From: Kribbella sp. CA-293567
Lineage (GTDB): Bacteria; Actinomycetota; Actinomycetes; Propionibacteriales; Kribbellaceae
Direction: 5' to 3'
DNA length: 64,000 nt
Assembly: GCF_027627575.1 (NCBI RefSeq)
Contig: NZ_CP114065.1
Location: 7,130,001 to 7,194,000, forward strand
This document shows positions 34,944 to 43,182 of this stretch, in pieces. The notes under the pieces are model-generated. The model worked only from the letters and a program-made list of their open reading frames with translations, searched no databases and was not told where the DNA came from. Each line of letters opens with the position of its first letter. Position 1 is the first letter of the stretch. The translations under genes were made by a program, and so were the position numbers.

Positions 34944-35129
34944 TTCTACCACTGGTGTACTCAGCTGCGTGTTGGTCCTACCACCGGGAGAATCGGCCCT
35001 GTCGACGCCTGCACTGCCTTCGCTCGATCGGAGCTCTCAGTAGCGCAACACCCTCGATAAGTAATCGACGCGCCTTATATTGACCCGATTCCACCGGGGT
35101 TCTACCGTAGTACCTGAAACTGCGTGTTG
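34944..35129. promoter_or_regulatory. Direct-repeat region between divergent genes (candidate operators)
   Basis: Two related 30-31 bp blocks at 34944-34974 and 35100-35129 share ttctacc at one end and ctgcgtgttg at the other, 20-21 bp apart. They lie in the 385-bp AT-richer gap between the HTH gene and the gene at 35246. Such spaced repeats are typical of regulator binding sites or promoter duplications. Confidence 0.5.
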
Positions 35130-35245
35130 CCAAGTGAAGCCATTCCTGAACCGTATCGCGGAATGGCCTTGGGGTCGCTGTTCACCTGTTGAGGCGTTCA
35201 AGCTGTCCCGTCCCTGGCGGGTGCGTTCGACGGAAGCGGGTGCTC

Positions 35246-36076
35246 ATGACCAGGTCAGCTGTCAAGGCGCCGACGTACTCCGACCCGATCCTGCTGCTGG
35301 AGGCCGGCAACTGGCGGCACGCCTTCGGGCAGCTCCGTCAGGGCAACCTCTACGACGCCCGGCTGGGAGCCGATCTGCGCACCGTCGCCCGGGCCATGGG
35401 CTACCGGGCCGCCGGCAACCACAGCAAGGCATGGACCACGCTGGCCGTCGCGGCGAAAAGCCTTCGCGACCGGCAACGGAACCTGCCTGTCCTGCCCTTC
35501 AGGAACTCCGAGGTCGTCCAGCTCGCGCTGCCGCTCCGGCCGGAGCCGGGCCATCCGGCCCAGGCCGCGTTCCGCACCATTCAGCTGATCTGCCGCGAGC
35601 AGGGTGAGCTGAGGCTGCTGCGGCGGCGAGCCGGCGACTGCCCGGAGGGCCTGACGGAGGACCAGCACATCCTGGTCCTCGCAACCGTCGAGTACCTCAC
35701 CTGGGTCGACGCCGACCCGGGGACCTGGCAGCCGCAGACGCCGCCGGACGAAGAGGGCGCGGCGGTCGAGGACCGGATCTCCGAATTCATCGACCGCCGC
35801 CGGGAGGCCTTGCTGCGCAGCGCCACCGACGTACGCCGGCTGTCCCGCCCGACTGCGGGCGAGATGACCCGCGCGGTCTGGGACCGGGCCGGCCAGTACC
35901 GCGGACTGCGTGGACTGGCCCTGACCGAGCTCTCCCAGCGCGGTCGACCCGCCTGGGTGGAGCCTGCCCTCGCCGACCTGTTGCCCGCGCGGGTCTGGGC
36001 CCTGAACGCCTGGATGGCAGCGCAGGCACTTCAGAACAGCGAAGCCTTTACGTGGTCTTTACGAGGCAACGGTTGA
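35246..36076 (+). CDS. Unrecognised protein in HTH/GT locus
   Basis: A 276-residue soluble protein, alpha-helical and Arg/Leu-rich, with no membrane segment and no motif I recognise. It contains repeated Trp/Arg-rich helices (GNWRHAFGQLRQGNLYDARL, DRRREALLRSATDVRRL) that suggest a helical-repeat (TPR-like) fold. ATG 35246 is used; the frame is open from 35189. It faces the HTH sensor gene across the repeat region and is followed, 65 bp on, by the gene at 36142; the two may be co-transcribed. Confidence 0.6.
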   Translation: MTRSAVKAPTYSDPILLLEAGNWRHAFGQLRQGNLYDARLGADLRTVARAMGYRAAGNHSKAWTTLAVAAKSLRDRQRNLPVLPFRNSEVVQLALPLRPEPGHPAQAAFRTIQLICREQGELRLLRRRAGDCPEGLTEDQHILVLATVEYLTWVDADPGTWQPQTPPDEEGAAVEDRISEFIDRRREALLRSATDVRRLSRPTAGEMTRAVWDRAGQYRGLRGLALTELSQRGRPAWVEPALADLLPARVWALNAWMAAQALQNSEAFTWSLRGNG

Positions 36077-36141
36077 GTTCTAACCTTTGGGAACAAACTG
36101 CTTGCTTCACAGTGACCGGGCGGCGCGAGAGTGAGGTCCCC

Positions 36142-37416
36142 ATGATTGCCTTCGTGACCGCGCCGGAGAGCACGGACCGCGGCGCCTCGCCCGAAATCCT
36201 CGTCACCACAGGGGAATCCGACGATCTGGTCGAGCCGACCTCGATCGGGACCGGGATCAGCGTGAGCGTCGATCTGGCCGGACCACACCACTGGCGCTCC
36301 GTCTCGATCGCTCGCTGGGACGAGGCGGACCCGGCCCTGCTGGACTCCCTGATCGGCTCGGCGGCCAGGCAACGACTGGCCGGTCTGCGCGAGGAACTGC
36401 GCGCGGCGGGCGGTACTCGTCGCGAGTTCGAGCTGTCGTCGGCGCTCGCGGCGCCGAGTGTCTGGCTCAGGGTCGCGGTCCTCGACGCGCTGGACCGCTG
36501 GCTGCATCTCGAACTCGACCAGGCGTTGCTGGACGCCGAGCGCGGAGTCGCCCGGAGCCAGGCCGCGGCGACGCTGCCGCACGGTCCGCTGCGGGCACGA
36601 CTCGTCGGCGAGGCACTGACGATCGCCCGGGAGGCCGCGATCGGGCTCTCCGCTCAGCTGTCCACGCTGGCCGACACTGCCTCGGCGGTTCCAGCGGATC
36701 TGTTCTCCGGCCTCGGGCGTCTGGTCAACGGCTATGCGACGCTGGCGCGAGAGGTTGCCAGCGGCCCCGAAAAGGAGCTGGCGGGTGTGGCGAAGGCCTG
36801 GCAGCGACTGAAGGGCCAGGTATCGATCGCCCACCGCCCGGGGGGCAGTTTCCTCAACGGCGCGGCGATCAACGGAGCGGCGACCCGGCCGCCTACCGAC
36901 AGCCGGGCGCTGACCAGCCTGGTGGATCCGCGGCAGTTGCGGGCCCGACTGGTCGGTCCGGGTGCCGAGATCCGGCAGGAGTTGGTCAGCGGAGAATCCG
37001 GGCAAGGGGTGCTCGTCACCGTGCCCGCCTTCGGCCGACGGTTGCCGTCTGCAATCATCACCGACCGGCTGCTCGTTCGTCTCGTGGACAGCAAATCAGG
37101 CCAGGTGCACCAACCGGCGCTGCTGAACCTGATGACCGGCCGGGAGGCTGCCCTGCTCGGCTTCGACGTACCGGTCTTCGCTCGGGTGCTGCCGCTGCCT
37201 TCGACGTCCCCGGAGCACCTGCGCGCCGACATCTTCGACGCGGACAGCGAGCGAACGCCGGCGCGCGCCGACTCCGACAGCGGACTGCTAGGCGCCCTGC
37301 GGGCGGTCTCGACGCTTCGCACCAAGAGGATCGCGGCGGCCGCGGCCGGTCTCGACGGCGGTCCCGGCGAGCCCCTGGTGGCCGAACTGGCCGCCGTTCA
37401 CGCGCAAGCCGGCTGA
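36142..37416 (+). CDS. Unrecognised protein in HTH/GT locus
   Basis: A 424-residue soluble protein. No signal peptide; long helices (about 70-200, Ala/Leu/Arg-rich with LDALDRWLHLELDQALLDAE) and a beta-rich C-terminal half (VTVPAFGRRLPSAIITDRL in part). I recognise no domain. ATG 36142 has gagg 5 nt upstream. Same strand as the gene at 35246. Reported because it is intact and long; function cannot be stated. Confidence 0.65.
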   Translation: MIAFVTAPESTDRGASPEILVTTGESDDLVEPTSIGTGISVSVDLAGPHHWRSVSIARWDEADPALLDSLIGSAARQRLAGLREELRAAGGTRREFELSSALAAPSVWLRVAVLDALDRWLHLELDQALLDAERGVARSQAAATLPHGPLRARLVGEALTIAREAAIGLSAQLSTLADTASAVPADLFSGLGRLVNGYATLAREVASGPEKELAGVAKAWQRLKGQVSIAHRPGGSFLNGAAINGAATRPPTDSRALTSLVDPRQLRARLVGPGAEIRQELVSGESGQGVLVTVPAFGRRLPSAIITDRLLVRLVDSKSGQVHQPALLNLMTGREAALLGFDVPVFARVLPLPSTSPEHLRADIFDADSERTPARADSDSGLLGALRAVSTLRTKRIAAAAAGLDGGPGEPLVAELAAVHAQAG

Positions 37417-37481
37417 CCTCGGTTCCGTGGAGGCGATGCCGTCCTGGCATCGTCCGGTGCGGATCCCCTACTGGGTATGGC

Positions 37482-38216
37482 CTACTGGGGTTTCGCCAGG
37501 TAGTGCGCCCGAAGTTCCTTGGGCAGGTGCTCGATCGCGTAGCGGAGCATGGTTCGCGGCATCCTGGCGGCATGCGTGTCGAGGAAGACGAAGAGGTCGT
37601 CGGGAGTGGTGCGCTTGGCGGCTTCGCGTAGCATCCAGCCGGAAGCCTTGTGGATCAGGTCCTCCGGGTCGTCCAGGACCAGTTCGGCCAGGGCGAAGGT
37701 GTCGGCGGTGCGGCCGGCCATGATCAGCTTGTGCGTCGCGACCAGCGCGATCCGGCGCTCCCAGAGGTTGCTAGAAGCAATCAGTTCGTACAGCGGATCG
37801 CGGGGACGGTCGAGCAACCGGGCCCCGACGATCTGCGCGGCGCTGCAGTCGACCAGGTCCCAGTTGTCGACGTACCTCGTGTTGCGGAGGTAGAGCTCGT
37901 AGATCGCCTGCAGTTCGGCGGGGTTCGCGGTACGGGGCTTGAGGGATCGGGTGGCGCGGTCGGCCAGCCAGCAGAGGATGGCCAGACGGTGCTCGTGGAC
38001 AGGGTCGGCCAGCGCCTTCTCCACCTCGGGTAGCGGCAGCTCGAGGCGGAGGTACGGCTTCAGGAGGAGGCGCAGAGTGGACAACTTGACGCCGATCATC
38101 CGATCGCCATCACCGTAGCCGCCCGGTTTGACCTGGAAGTAGCGCGCGAGAATCTCGGCGGTCGCCGGATCCGCCGCCCGGTCGATCTCCCGGAGCAGGT
38201 CGTCGATCGCGCTCAG
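37482..38216 (-). CDS. AlkD-type DNA alkylation repair protein with CTG start
   Basis: A 244-residue protein of the AlkD/HEAT-repeat DNA glycosylase family (MIGVKLSTLRLLLKPYL, then YVDNWDLVDCSAAQIVG, the helix carrying the Trp and Asp used in damaged-base excision). The first ATG is at 38099, but the frame continues upstream through LLREIDRAADPATAEILARY and YFQVKPGGYGDGDRM, which matches family N-termini. The only start candidate is CTG 38216 (LSAIDDLL), preceded by aaggaa. It begins 1 nt after the DUF305 stop, so the pair is probably co-transcribed. Confidence 0.85.
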   Translation of the reverse strand: MSAIDDLLREIDRAADPATAEILARYFQVKPGGYGDGDRMIGVKLSTLRLLLKPYLRLELPLPEVEKALADPVHEHRLAILCWLADRATRSLKPRTANPAELQAIYELYLRNTRYVDNWDLVDCSAAQIVGARLLDRPRDPLYELIASSNLWERRIALVATHKLIMAGRTADTFALAELVLDDPEDLIHKASGWMLREAAKRTTPDDLFVFLDTHAARMPRTMLRYAIEHLPKELRAHYLAKPQ

Positions 38217-38217
38217 G

Positions 38218-38865
38218 TCAGAGTTCCTTCAGGAGTTGCCGCATCGTGGTGATCTCCTTGGACTGGGTGACGCTGACGTCCTGCGCCACCTCACCGACGC
38301 GGAGATCGGAGCCGTTCGCCGCCTGCCGGCCGCTCATCAGCACCGCTCCCTGATGATGCTTGATCATCAGGTTCAGGAACAGCTCGTCGAAGGCCCGGCC
38401 GCGGGTCTGTTGCAGCGTGGTGAGCTCGTCGCGGGTGGCCATCCCCGGCATCTTGGAGTGGTCCTCGTGCTGGACGTGCTCCAGGTCCGGCGGGGTCTGG
38501 CCCGCGGAGGTGAGCAGTTGCCGCATCGACTCGATCTCCGGCTTCTGGCCGACCCTGATCCGCTCGGCCAGCGCCTTGACCCGCGCGTTCTTGGCTGCGG
38601 TGGGCGCCCAGCCGGCCATCTGCAACGCCTGGGTGTGGTGGATCATCATGTCGCTCAGGAAGCTGGTGTCGTCCGGGTCGACGGTCCGCTCGACCTCCGG
38701 CAGGGCAGAGACCGTCCGGTTCGGACCGCCCGGCGTACCGGGCACGATCACCGGTGGGCCGGACGGGGTCGGCGCGGCCTGCGGCTCGGGATCGGAGCTG
38801 CAGCCGGCGAGCGGCAGGGCGAGCAGCAGCACGGCCATCGGCCGGCGATAGGCGGAAAAGTTCAC
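38218..38865 (-). CDS. DUF305 lipoprotein
   Basis: A 215-residue lipoprotein. GTG 38865 gives a short signal peptide with lipobox PLAGC (Cys22), then a Pro-rich linker and a DUF305 domain whose two His-rich helices are clear: LSDMMIHHTQALQMAG and FLNLMIKHHQGAVLM. DUF305 proteins are ferritin-like four-helix bundles, often near copper or metal-stress genes, probably binding metal by the His pairs. Gap of 1 nt to the AlkD-like gene downstream; divergent from the LVIVD protein at 38970. Confidence 0.9.
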   Translation of the reverse strand: MNFSAYRRPMAVLLLALPLAGCSSDPEPQAAPTPSGPPVIVPGTPGGPNRTVSALPEVERTVDPDDTSFLSDMMIHHTQALQMAGWAPTAAKNARVKALAERIRVGQKPEIESMRQLLTSAGQTPPDLEHVQHEDHSKMPGMATRDELTTLQQTRGRAFDELFLNLMIKHHQGAVLMSGRQAANGSDLRVGEVAQDVSVTQSKEITTMRQLLKEL

Positions 38866-38969
38866 CGAGTCCTCACTCCCAGTCGCAAATCGCTTCCGGA
38901 CCGTGTCTATCACGCTTACCCTGAAGGGCCGAGAGAAATCTTCGAACAACTTCACGAAGGGACCGAGGC

Positions 38970-40361
38970 ATGCGCATGGGCCGCCCCCGCACGCTCGCCA
39001 GTCTCACCTTTGGCCTCAGCCTGTTCGCCGTGCTGGTCGCCGGCAGCACCGCGAACGCCGAAGTACCGGCGCCACCGGACACCGGCGCCACGAAGAGCGA
39101 CAACATCACCCACCTGGCCAGCGTGCCGCTGAGCGGGCCCCTGGCCGACGGGGTCCACACCGACATCGCGTTCGTCGGCAACCTCGCCTACGTCGGCAAC
39201 TACGCCGGATTCGTGATCTACGACATCGGCAACCCGGCCCGGCCACGGCTGGTCAGCCAGGTGTCCTGCCCCGGCAGCCAGAACGACATCAGCGTCTCCG
39301 ACGGGCTGCTGTTCCTCAGCACGGACTCCTCCCGCAGCGACAACTCCTGCCAGAGCGTGGCGCAGTCGGCCACGATCAAGGAGTCGTGGGAGGGGATCAA
39401 GATCTTCGACGTGAAGGACCCGGCGAACCCCCGGTTCGTCGCCGCCGTCGAGACGAGTTGCGGCTCGCACACGCACACGCTGGTCCCGGACCGGTCCAAG
39501 CGGGCGATCTACGTCTACAACTCGTCGTACAACCCGAACGCCACCTTCCCCGACTGTCAGCCGCCGAACGACAAGGTCGACATTGTCAAGGTGCCGATCA
39601 AGCACCCGGAGCAGGCAGCCGTGGTGGCTTCGCCGGTGCTGTTCCCGGACGGCGGCTTCCCGGGCGCTCCCAGCCCGGTCCCCGGCGGCCCGAACCGTAG
39701 CGCGACCAGTGGCTGCCACGACATCACCGCCTTCCCGTCGAAGGGCATCGCGGCCGCGGCCTGTATGGGCGACGGCGTACTGCTGGACATCTCCAAGCCG
39801 GAGCGGCCGAAGGTGCTGGACCGGATCCAGGACCCGAACTTCGCCTTCTGGCACGGTGCCACCTTCAACGCCGACGGCAGCAAGGTCGTCTTCATGGACG
39901 AACTCGGCGGCGGAGGCGGCGCGATGTGCAACGCCGAGGTCGGCCCGAACCGCGGGGCGACGGCGATCTTCGACATCAACCGGAAGAAGCTGGAGTTCCG
40001 CAGCTACTACAAGATCGACCGGCACCAGGCGGCCGGGGAGAACTGTGTCGCGCACAACGGCTCGCTGATCCCGGTCAAGGGCCGCGACCTGATGGTGCAG
40101 GCGTGGTACCAGGGCGGCTTCTCGGTCTGGGACTTCACCGACTCCGCCCACCCGAAGGAGATCGGGTACTTCGACCGTCCGCCGAACGAGCCGGCCTCCT
40201 TCGGCGGCTACTGGTCGGCGTACTACTACAACGGCCACATCTACGGCACCGAAACGGTCAAGGCCTTCGACGTCTTCCGGATCGACGACCGGCGGACCGA
40301 CCCGGCCAAGCGGGTCCGGCTGAAGGAGCTGAACGTCCAGACTCAGCCCGCTTTCCGGTAA
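38970..40361 (+). CDS. Secreted LVIVD-repeat beta-propeller protein
   Basis: A 463-residue exported protein with signal peptide (VAGSTANA at the end of the hydrophobic core) and a beta-propeller made of LVIVD-like repeats such as YVGNYAGFVIYDIGNPARP, GIKIFDVKDPANPRFV, GVLLDISKPERPKVL and GFSVWDFTDSAHPKEIG. Conserved His in SHTHTLVPD and FAFWHGATFN could hold a metal. The family is common in actinobacteria but has no proven activity. Gene is divergent from the DUF305 lipoprotein; both are exported. Confidence 0.85.
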   Translation: MRMGRPRTLASLTFGLSLFAVLVAGSTANAEVPAPPDTGATKSDNITHLASVPLSGPLADGVHTDIAFVGNLAYVGNYAGFVIYDIGNPARPRLVSQVSCPGSQNDISVSDGLLFLSTDSSRSDNSCQSVAQSATIKESWEGIKIFDVKDPANPRFVAAVETSCGSHTHTLVPDRSKRAIYVYNSSYNPNATFPDCQPPNDKVDIVKVPIKHPEQAAVVASPVLFPDGGFPGAPSPVPGGPNRSATSGCHDITAFPSKGIAAAACMGDGVLLDISKPERPKVLDRIQDPNFAFWHGATFNADGSKVVFMDELGGGGGAMCNAEVGPNRGATAIFDINRKKLEFRSYYKIDRHQAAGENCVAHNGSLIPVKGRDLMVQAWYQGGFSVWDFTDSAHPKEIGYFDRPPNEPASFGGYWSAYYYNGHIYGTETVKAFDVFRIDDRRTDPAKRVRLKELNVQTQPAFR

Positions 40362-40498
40362 GCGGTTCCATCGCGCTCCGGGGTCCACCGGCCAACAACC
40401 GTTGTGACCCCGGAGCGTTCGGGCATACGGTGTACCAGGGCTGTTGTCCACCGCGCCAGGACCGACCGGCGTCGCGGGAGCACCCGGGGGAGAACAGC

Positions 40499-40888
40499 GT
40501 GACGAGCCAGCACGACGGCCTCGACGGCGAGATGATCCGGACCACGTTCGGCGCCGTCACCGAGCAGCACCAGCCCGGCGTTCTGGTGGTCCGGCTGTCC
40601 GGTGAGATCGACATCGCCACCACCGAGCCCGCGGCCGAGGCGATCCGGGCGGCGATCGCGCCACCGGCCCGGCTGGTGCTGATCGACGTGTCCGCGGTGA
40701 CGTTCTGCAGTTCGGCGGGGCTGGGCAACCTGGTCGAGGCCCGGCAACTGGCCGGGCAGCATGGCATCGATCTCGCACTGGTCGGGGTCGGCCGGCCGGT
40801 GGACCGGCCGCTCACCATCACCGGTCTCGGTCGCGACTTCTCGATCTTCGCCTCGGTGGAAGACGCGCTGCAGAACCGCGAGCGCTGA
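40499..40888 (+). CDS. STAS-domain anti-sigma factor antagonist
   Basis: A 129-residue SpoIIAA/RsbV-like protein. The STAS fold is shown by VLVVRLSGEIDIATTEPAA, VLIDVSAVTFCSSAGLGNLVEA. The Ser before AG in CSSAGL is the usual phosphorylation site by an anti-sigma kinase. GTG 40499 has ggggga upstream. It probably regulates a sigma factor of the SigB/F type, one of which lies at 20808, although no direct link is shown. Confidence 0.9.
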   Translation: MTSQHDGLDGEMIRTTFGAVTEQHQPGVLVVRLSGEIDIATTEPAAEAIRAAIAPPARLVLIDVSAVTFCSSAGLGNLVEARQLAGQHGIDLALVGVGRPVDRPLTITGLGRDFSIFASVEDALQNRER

Positions 40889-40918
40889 CGCCGCAGCCGG
40901 CGTGGTCGCGGCGTCGCG

Positions 40919-41085
40919 GCGGTACGGGCGGGCGCGGTACGCGGTACGAGCGGGCGCGGTACGCGGTAGAGGCAGGCGCGGTACGGGCGGGCGCGCAGCG
41001 GGCGGACGCGGTACGGGCGTAGCGGGCGAGCGCGGTACGGGCGGGCGGTCGCGGACCGTACGCGGTTCGGCGCAGCGGGCGGAGT
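40919..41085. repeat. Degenerate GC-rich short repeats between STAS genes
   Basis: About 165 bp of imperfect tandem repeats built on gcggtacgggcgggc-like units between the two STAS genes. There is no convincing reading frame or known element. May be a slipped-strand tract or recombination scar. Confidence 0.6.
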
Positions 41086-41209
41086 ACGGGGCGCTTGCAG
41101 GGTTGACGACGCCCGAGGAGGGGAACGCTGTGTGACTGCTGGTCCCTCACCGCGCGATGGCATCGTTGCCGCACGCGGAGGGTCCGGCAGCCTGGGGAGG
41201 GTGAGGTCG

Positions 41210-41998
41210 ATGGGGCGAGGCAGTGCGTTGAAGATCAGGGTCCAGACCGTCGGGGAGGCGGTGCTGGTCAGCCCTTCGGGGACGCTGGAGCTCACCACCG
41301 CGCCACAGTTGCGCACGTTCCTGGCCCGGCGGCTGGCCGACCAGCCCGGCGCGGTGATCGTGCTGCTGCAGGACCTGGTGCTGGCCAAGTCGCACTCGCT
41401 CAGCGTCTTCACCACTCTGGCCCGGCAGGTCGCCGACTGGTCCGGCGTACCGTTGCTGCTGGTCACCGGCCGGAATCGCAGTCGCGAACTGCAGCGGCAC
41501 TCGGAGCTGATCTCCCGTTTCATCCCCGTCCATCCCGACCTCGCGTCGGCGCTGGCGGCGATGCACAACCCGCCGGCCCGGCAGCTCAGCCGGCTCCGGC
41601 TGGCGCCCGAGCCGCACAGCGCGGCGACCGCGCGCCGGTTCGTCGCCTCGGTCTGTGAGTTGTGGCACTGCGAGGAGGTCGCCGAGGACGCGGTGGCGAT
41701 CGTGTCCGAGCTGGTCGCCAACGTGGTCCGGCACGCGAAGACCGATGCCGATCTCCGGCTGGAGCTCCGGCGTCAGCGGCTGACCGTCAGCGTCGCCGAC
41801 GGCAGTCCTCTCCTTCCCGTACGCCGCCCGCCGGGCGTTCGCGAGAACGGCCTCGGCCTCGGCATCGTGACCGCGTTGTCGAGCGCGTGGGGCGCCAGTC
41901 CGACCTCGAGCGGCGGGAAGGTCATCTGGGCCACGATCGGCCTGCGATCGCCGAACGCCCGGGTGGCGATCAACAACAGCTGGCGCAACGGTCTGTGA
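41210..41998 (+). CDS. STAS/HATPase fusion, RsbW-like anti-sigma regulator
   Basis: A 262-residue protein. The N-terminal 100 residues form a STAS-like domain (VLVSPSGTLELTTAPQLRTF, VIVLLQDLVLA) and the C-terminal part an ATP-binding domain of the HATPase_c/anti-sigma type: N-box EDAVAIVSELVANVVRHA, glycine-rich NGLGLGIVTAL. Fusing a STAS-like domain to a serine kinase module in one chain is uncommon; it might self-regulate or act on the STAS protein at 40499. ATG 41210 preceded by gtgaggtcg. Confidence 0.8.
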   Translation: MGRGSALKIRVQTVGEAVLVSPSGTLELTTAPQLRTFLARRLADQPGAVIVLLQDLVLAKSHSLSVFTTLARQVADWSGVPLLLVTGRNRSRELQRHSELISRFIPVHPDLASALAAMHNPPARQLSRLRLAPEPHSAATARRFVASVCELWHCEEVAEDAVAIVSELVANVVRHAKTDADLRLELRRQRLTVSVADGSPLLPVRRPPGVRENGLGLGIVTALSSAWGASPTSSGGKVIWATIGLRSPNARVAINNSWRNGL

Positions 41999-42122
41999 CC
42001 GGACCCGCACGCTGCGCGGGCAATCGTGGTCCGAGCGGCATGCGTAGTCCAGCGCTCAGTGGTGCGGCGCTTTGCTCACGATGAAAGCCAATGAGGGTCT
42101 ATTTGCCGATCGTGGCCCTACC

Positions 42123-43160
42123 ATGACGCCTGTGAGCGGGGAAAACAGGAAGCAGCAGAGCCGGCCGACCGTGCAGGACGTCGCCCGGGAGGCCGGCGTT
42201 TCGCCGTCGACTGTGTCGCGCGCCCTGCACACCCGGGGGTACGCCTCGCCGGAGGTCCGTGAGCGGGTGCAGCAGGCGGCGCAGCGGCTCGGCTACGTGC
42301 CGAACCACATGGCCCGGAACCTGCGCAGCCGGACCTCGACCGCGATCGGCGTCCTGATCTCCGACCTGCGGAACCCGTTCTACGCCGATCTGGCCGCCGG
42401 GATCGAGGAGGTGCTGCGGCTCGAGGGGCACCAGATGATCCTGGTGAACGACAACGGCGACCCCGAAGAAGAGATGCACGCGGCCGAGACGCTGCTGGCC
42501 ATGCAGGTCGCCGGAGTGATCGTCACCCCGGTCGCCGCGGCCTGCCCGAAGATGCTGCAGGACAACGGCATCCACGTCGTCTCCGCGGACCGGCAGCTCG
42601 GGCGCGGCGGCGACGCCGTACTGAGTGACAACAAGGCCGGTGCGCGAGAGCTCACCGAGCACCTGCTCGGGCTGGGGCACGAGCGGATCGGCCTGTTGAT
42701 CGACGAGACCAAGTGGTCGACCGGAGCGGGCCGGCTGGCGGGGTTCCGGGCGGCGTACGAGGCGGCTGGGCTGGAGCTCGACGAAGACCTGATCGTCTTC
42801 ACCAGCTTCGACGCCGCCGCGGCCAAGGAGACCACCCGCGAACTGCTCGACCAGCACGACGTGACCGCCATCCTGTCGGCGAACAACGTGCTGGCCCAGG
42901 GCGCGCTGGCCGAACTGAAGCGCCGGAGACTCCGGATACCGAACAAAATCAGCCTCGCCGCGTACGACGATGTTCCGTGGATGTCACTGGTTCAACCGGG
43001 GATCACCACGGTGGATCAGCACACAGTGGATCTGGGCCGTAGCTGTGCGCAACTGTTGCTGGCCAGAATCCGCGACGAACTGCCCGCACGGCGGCGAATT
43101 GTCCGGGTCGCGCCGCGTCTGGTGGTCCGCGGATCCACCGGTCCCGCTCCCAGAAACTGA
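42123..43160 (+). CDS. LacI family transcriptional regulator
   Basis: A 345-residue regulator. The LacI-type DNA-binding domain (TVQDVAREAGVSPSTVSRAL, hinge LGYVPNHMARNLRSR) is followed by a sugar-binding-like domain with ATG-like starts STAIGVLISDLRNPFYADL and TTVDQHTVDLG. Typical effectors are sugars or sugar phosphates. ATG 42123 is used; the frame is open from 42072. The SIS-domain gene follows 22 bp downstream, so an operon is likely, and the effector might be a sugar phosphate. Confidence 0.92.
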   Translation: MTPVSGENRKQQSRPTVQDVAREAGVSPSTVSRALHTRGYASPEVRERVQQAAQRLGYVPNHMARNLRSRTSTAIGVLISDLRNPFYADLAAGIEEVLRLEGHQMILVNDNGDPEEEMHAAETLLAMQVAGVIVTPVAAACPKMLQDNGIHVVSADRQLGRGGDAVLSDNKAGARELTEHLLGLGHERIGLLIDETKWSTGAGRLAGFRAAYEAAGLELDEDLIVFTSFDAAAAKETTRELLDQHDVTAILSANNVLAQGALAELKRRRLRIPNKISLAAYDDVPWMSLVQPGITTVDQHTVDLGRSCAQLLLARIRDELPARRRIVRVAPRLVVRGSTGPAPRN

Positions 43161-43182
43161 CTTTCTGGCGTACCACCGGCCT

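Noticed and set aside
38952-40451. Long minus-strand frame of 499 codons
   Set aside because: Antisense to the LVIVD propeller, whose repeats and signal peptide are clear.
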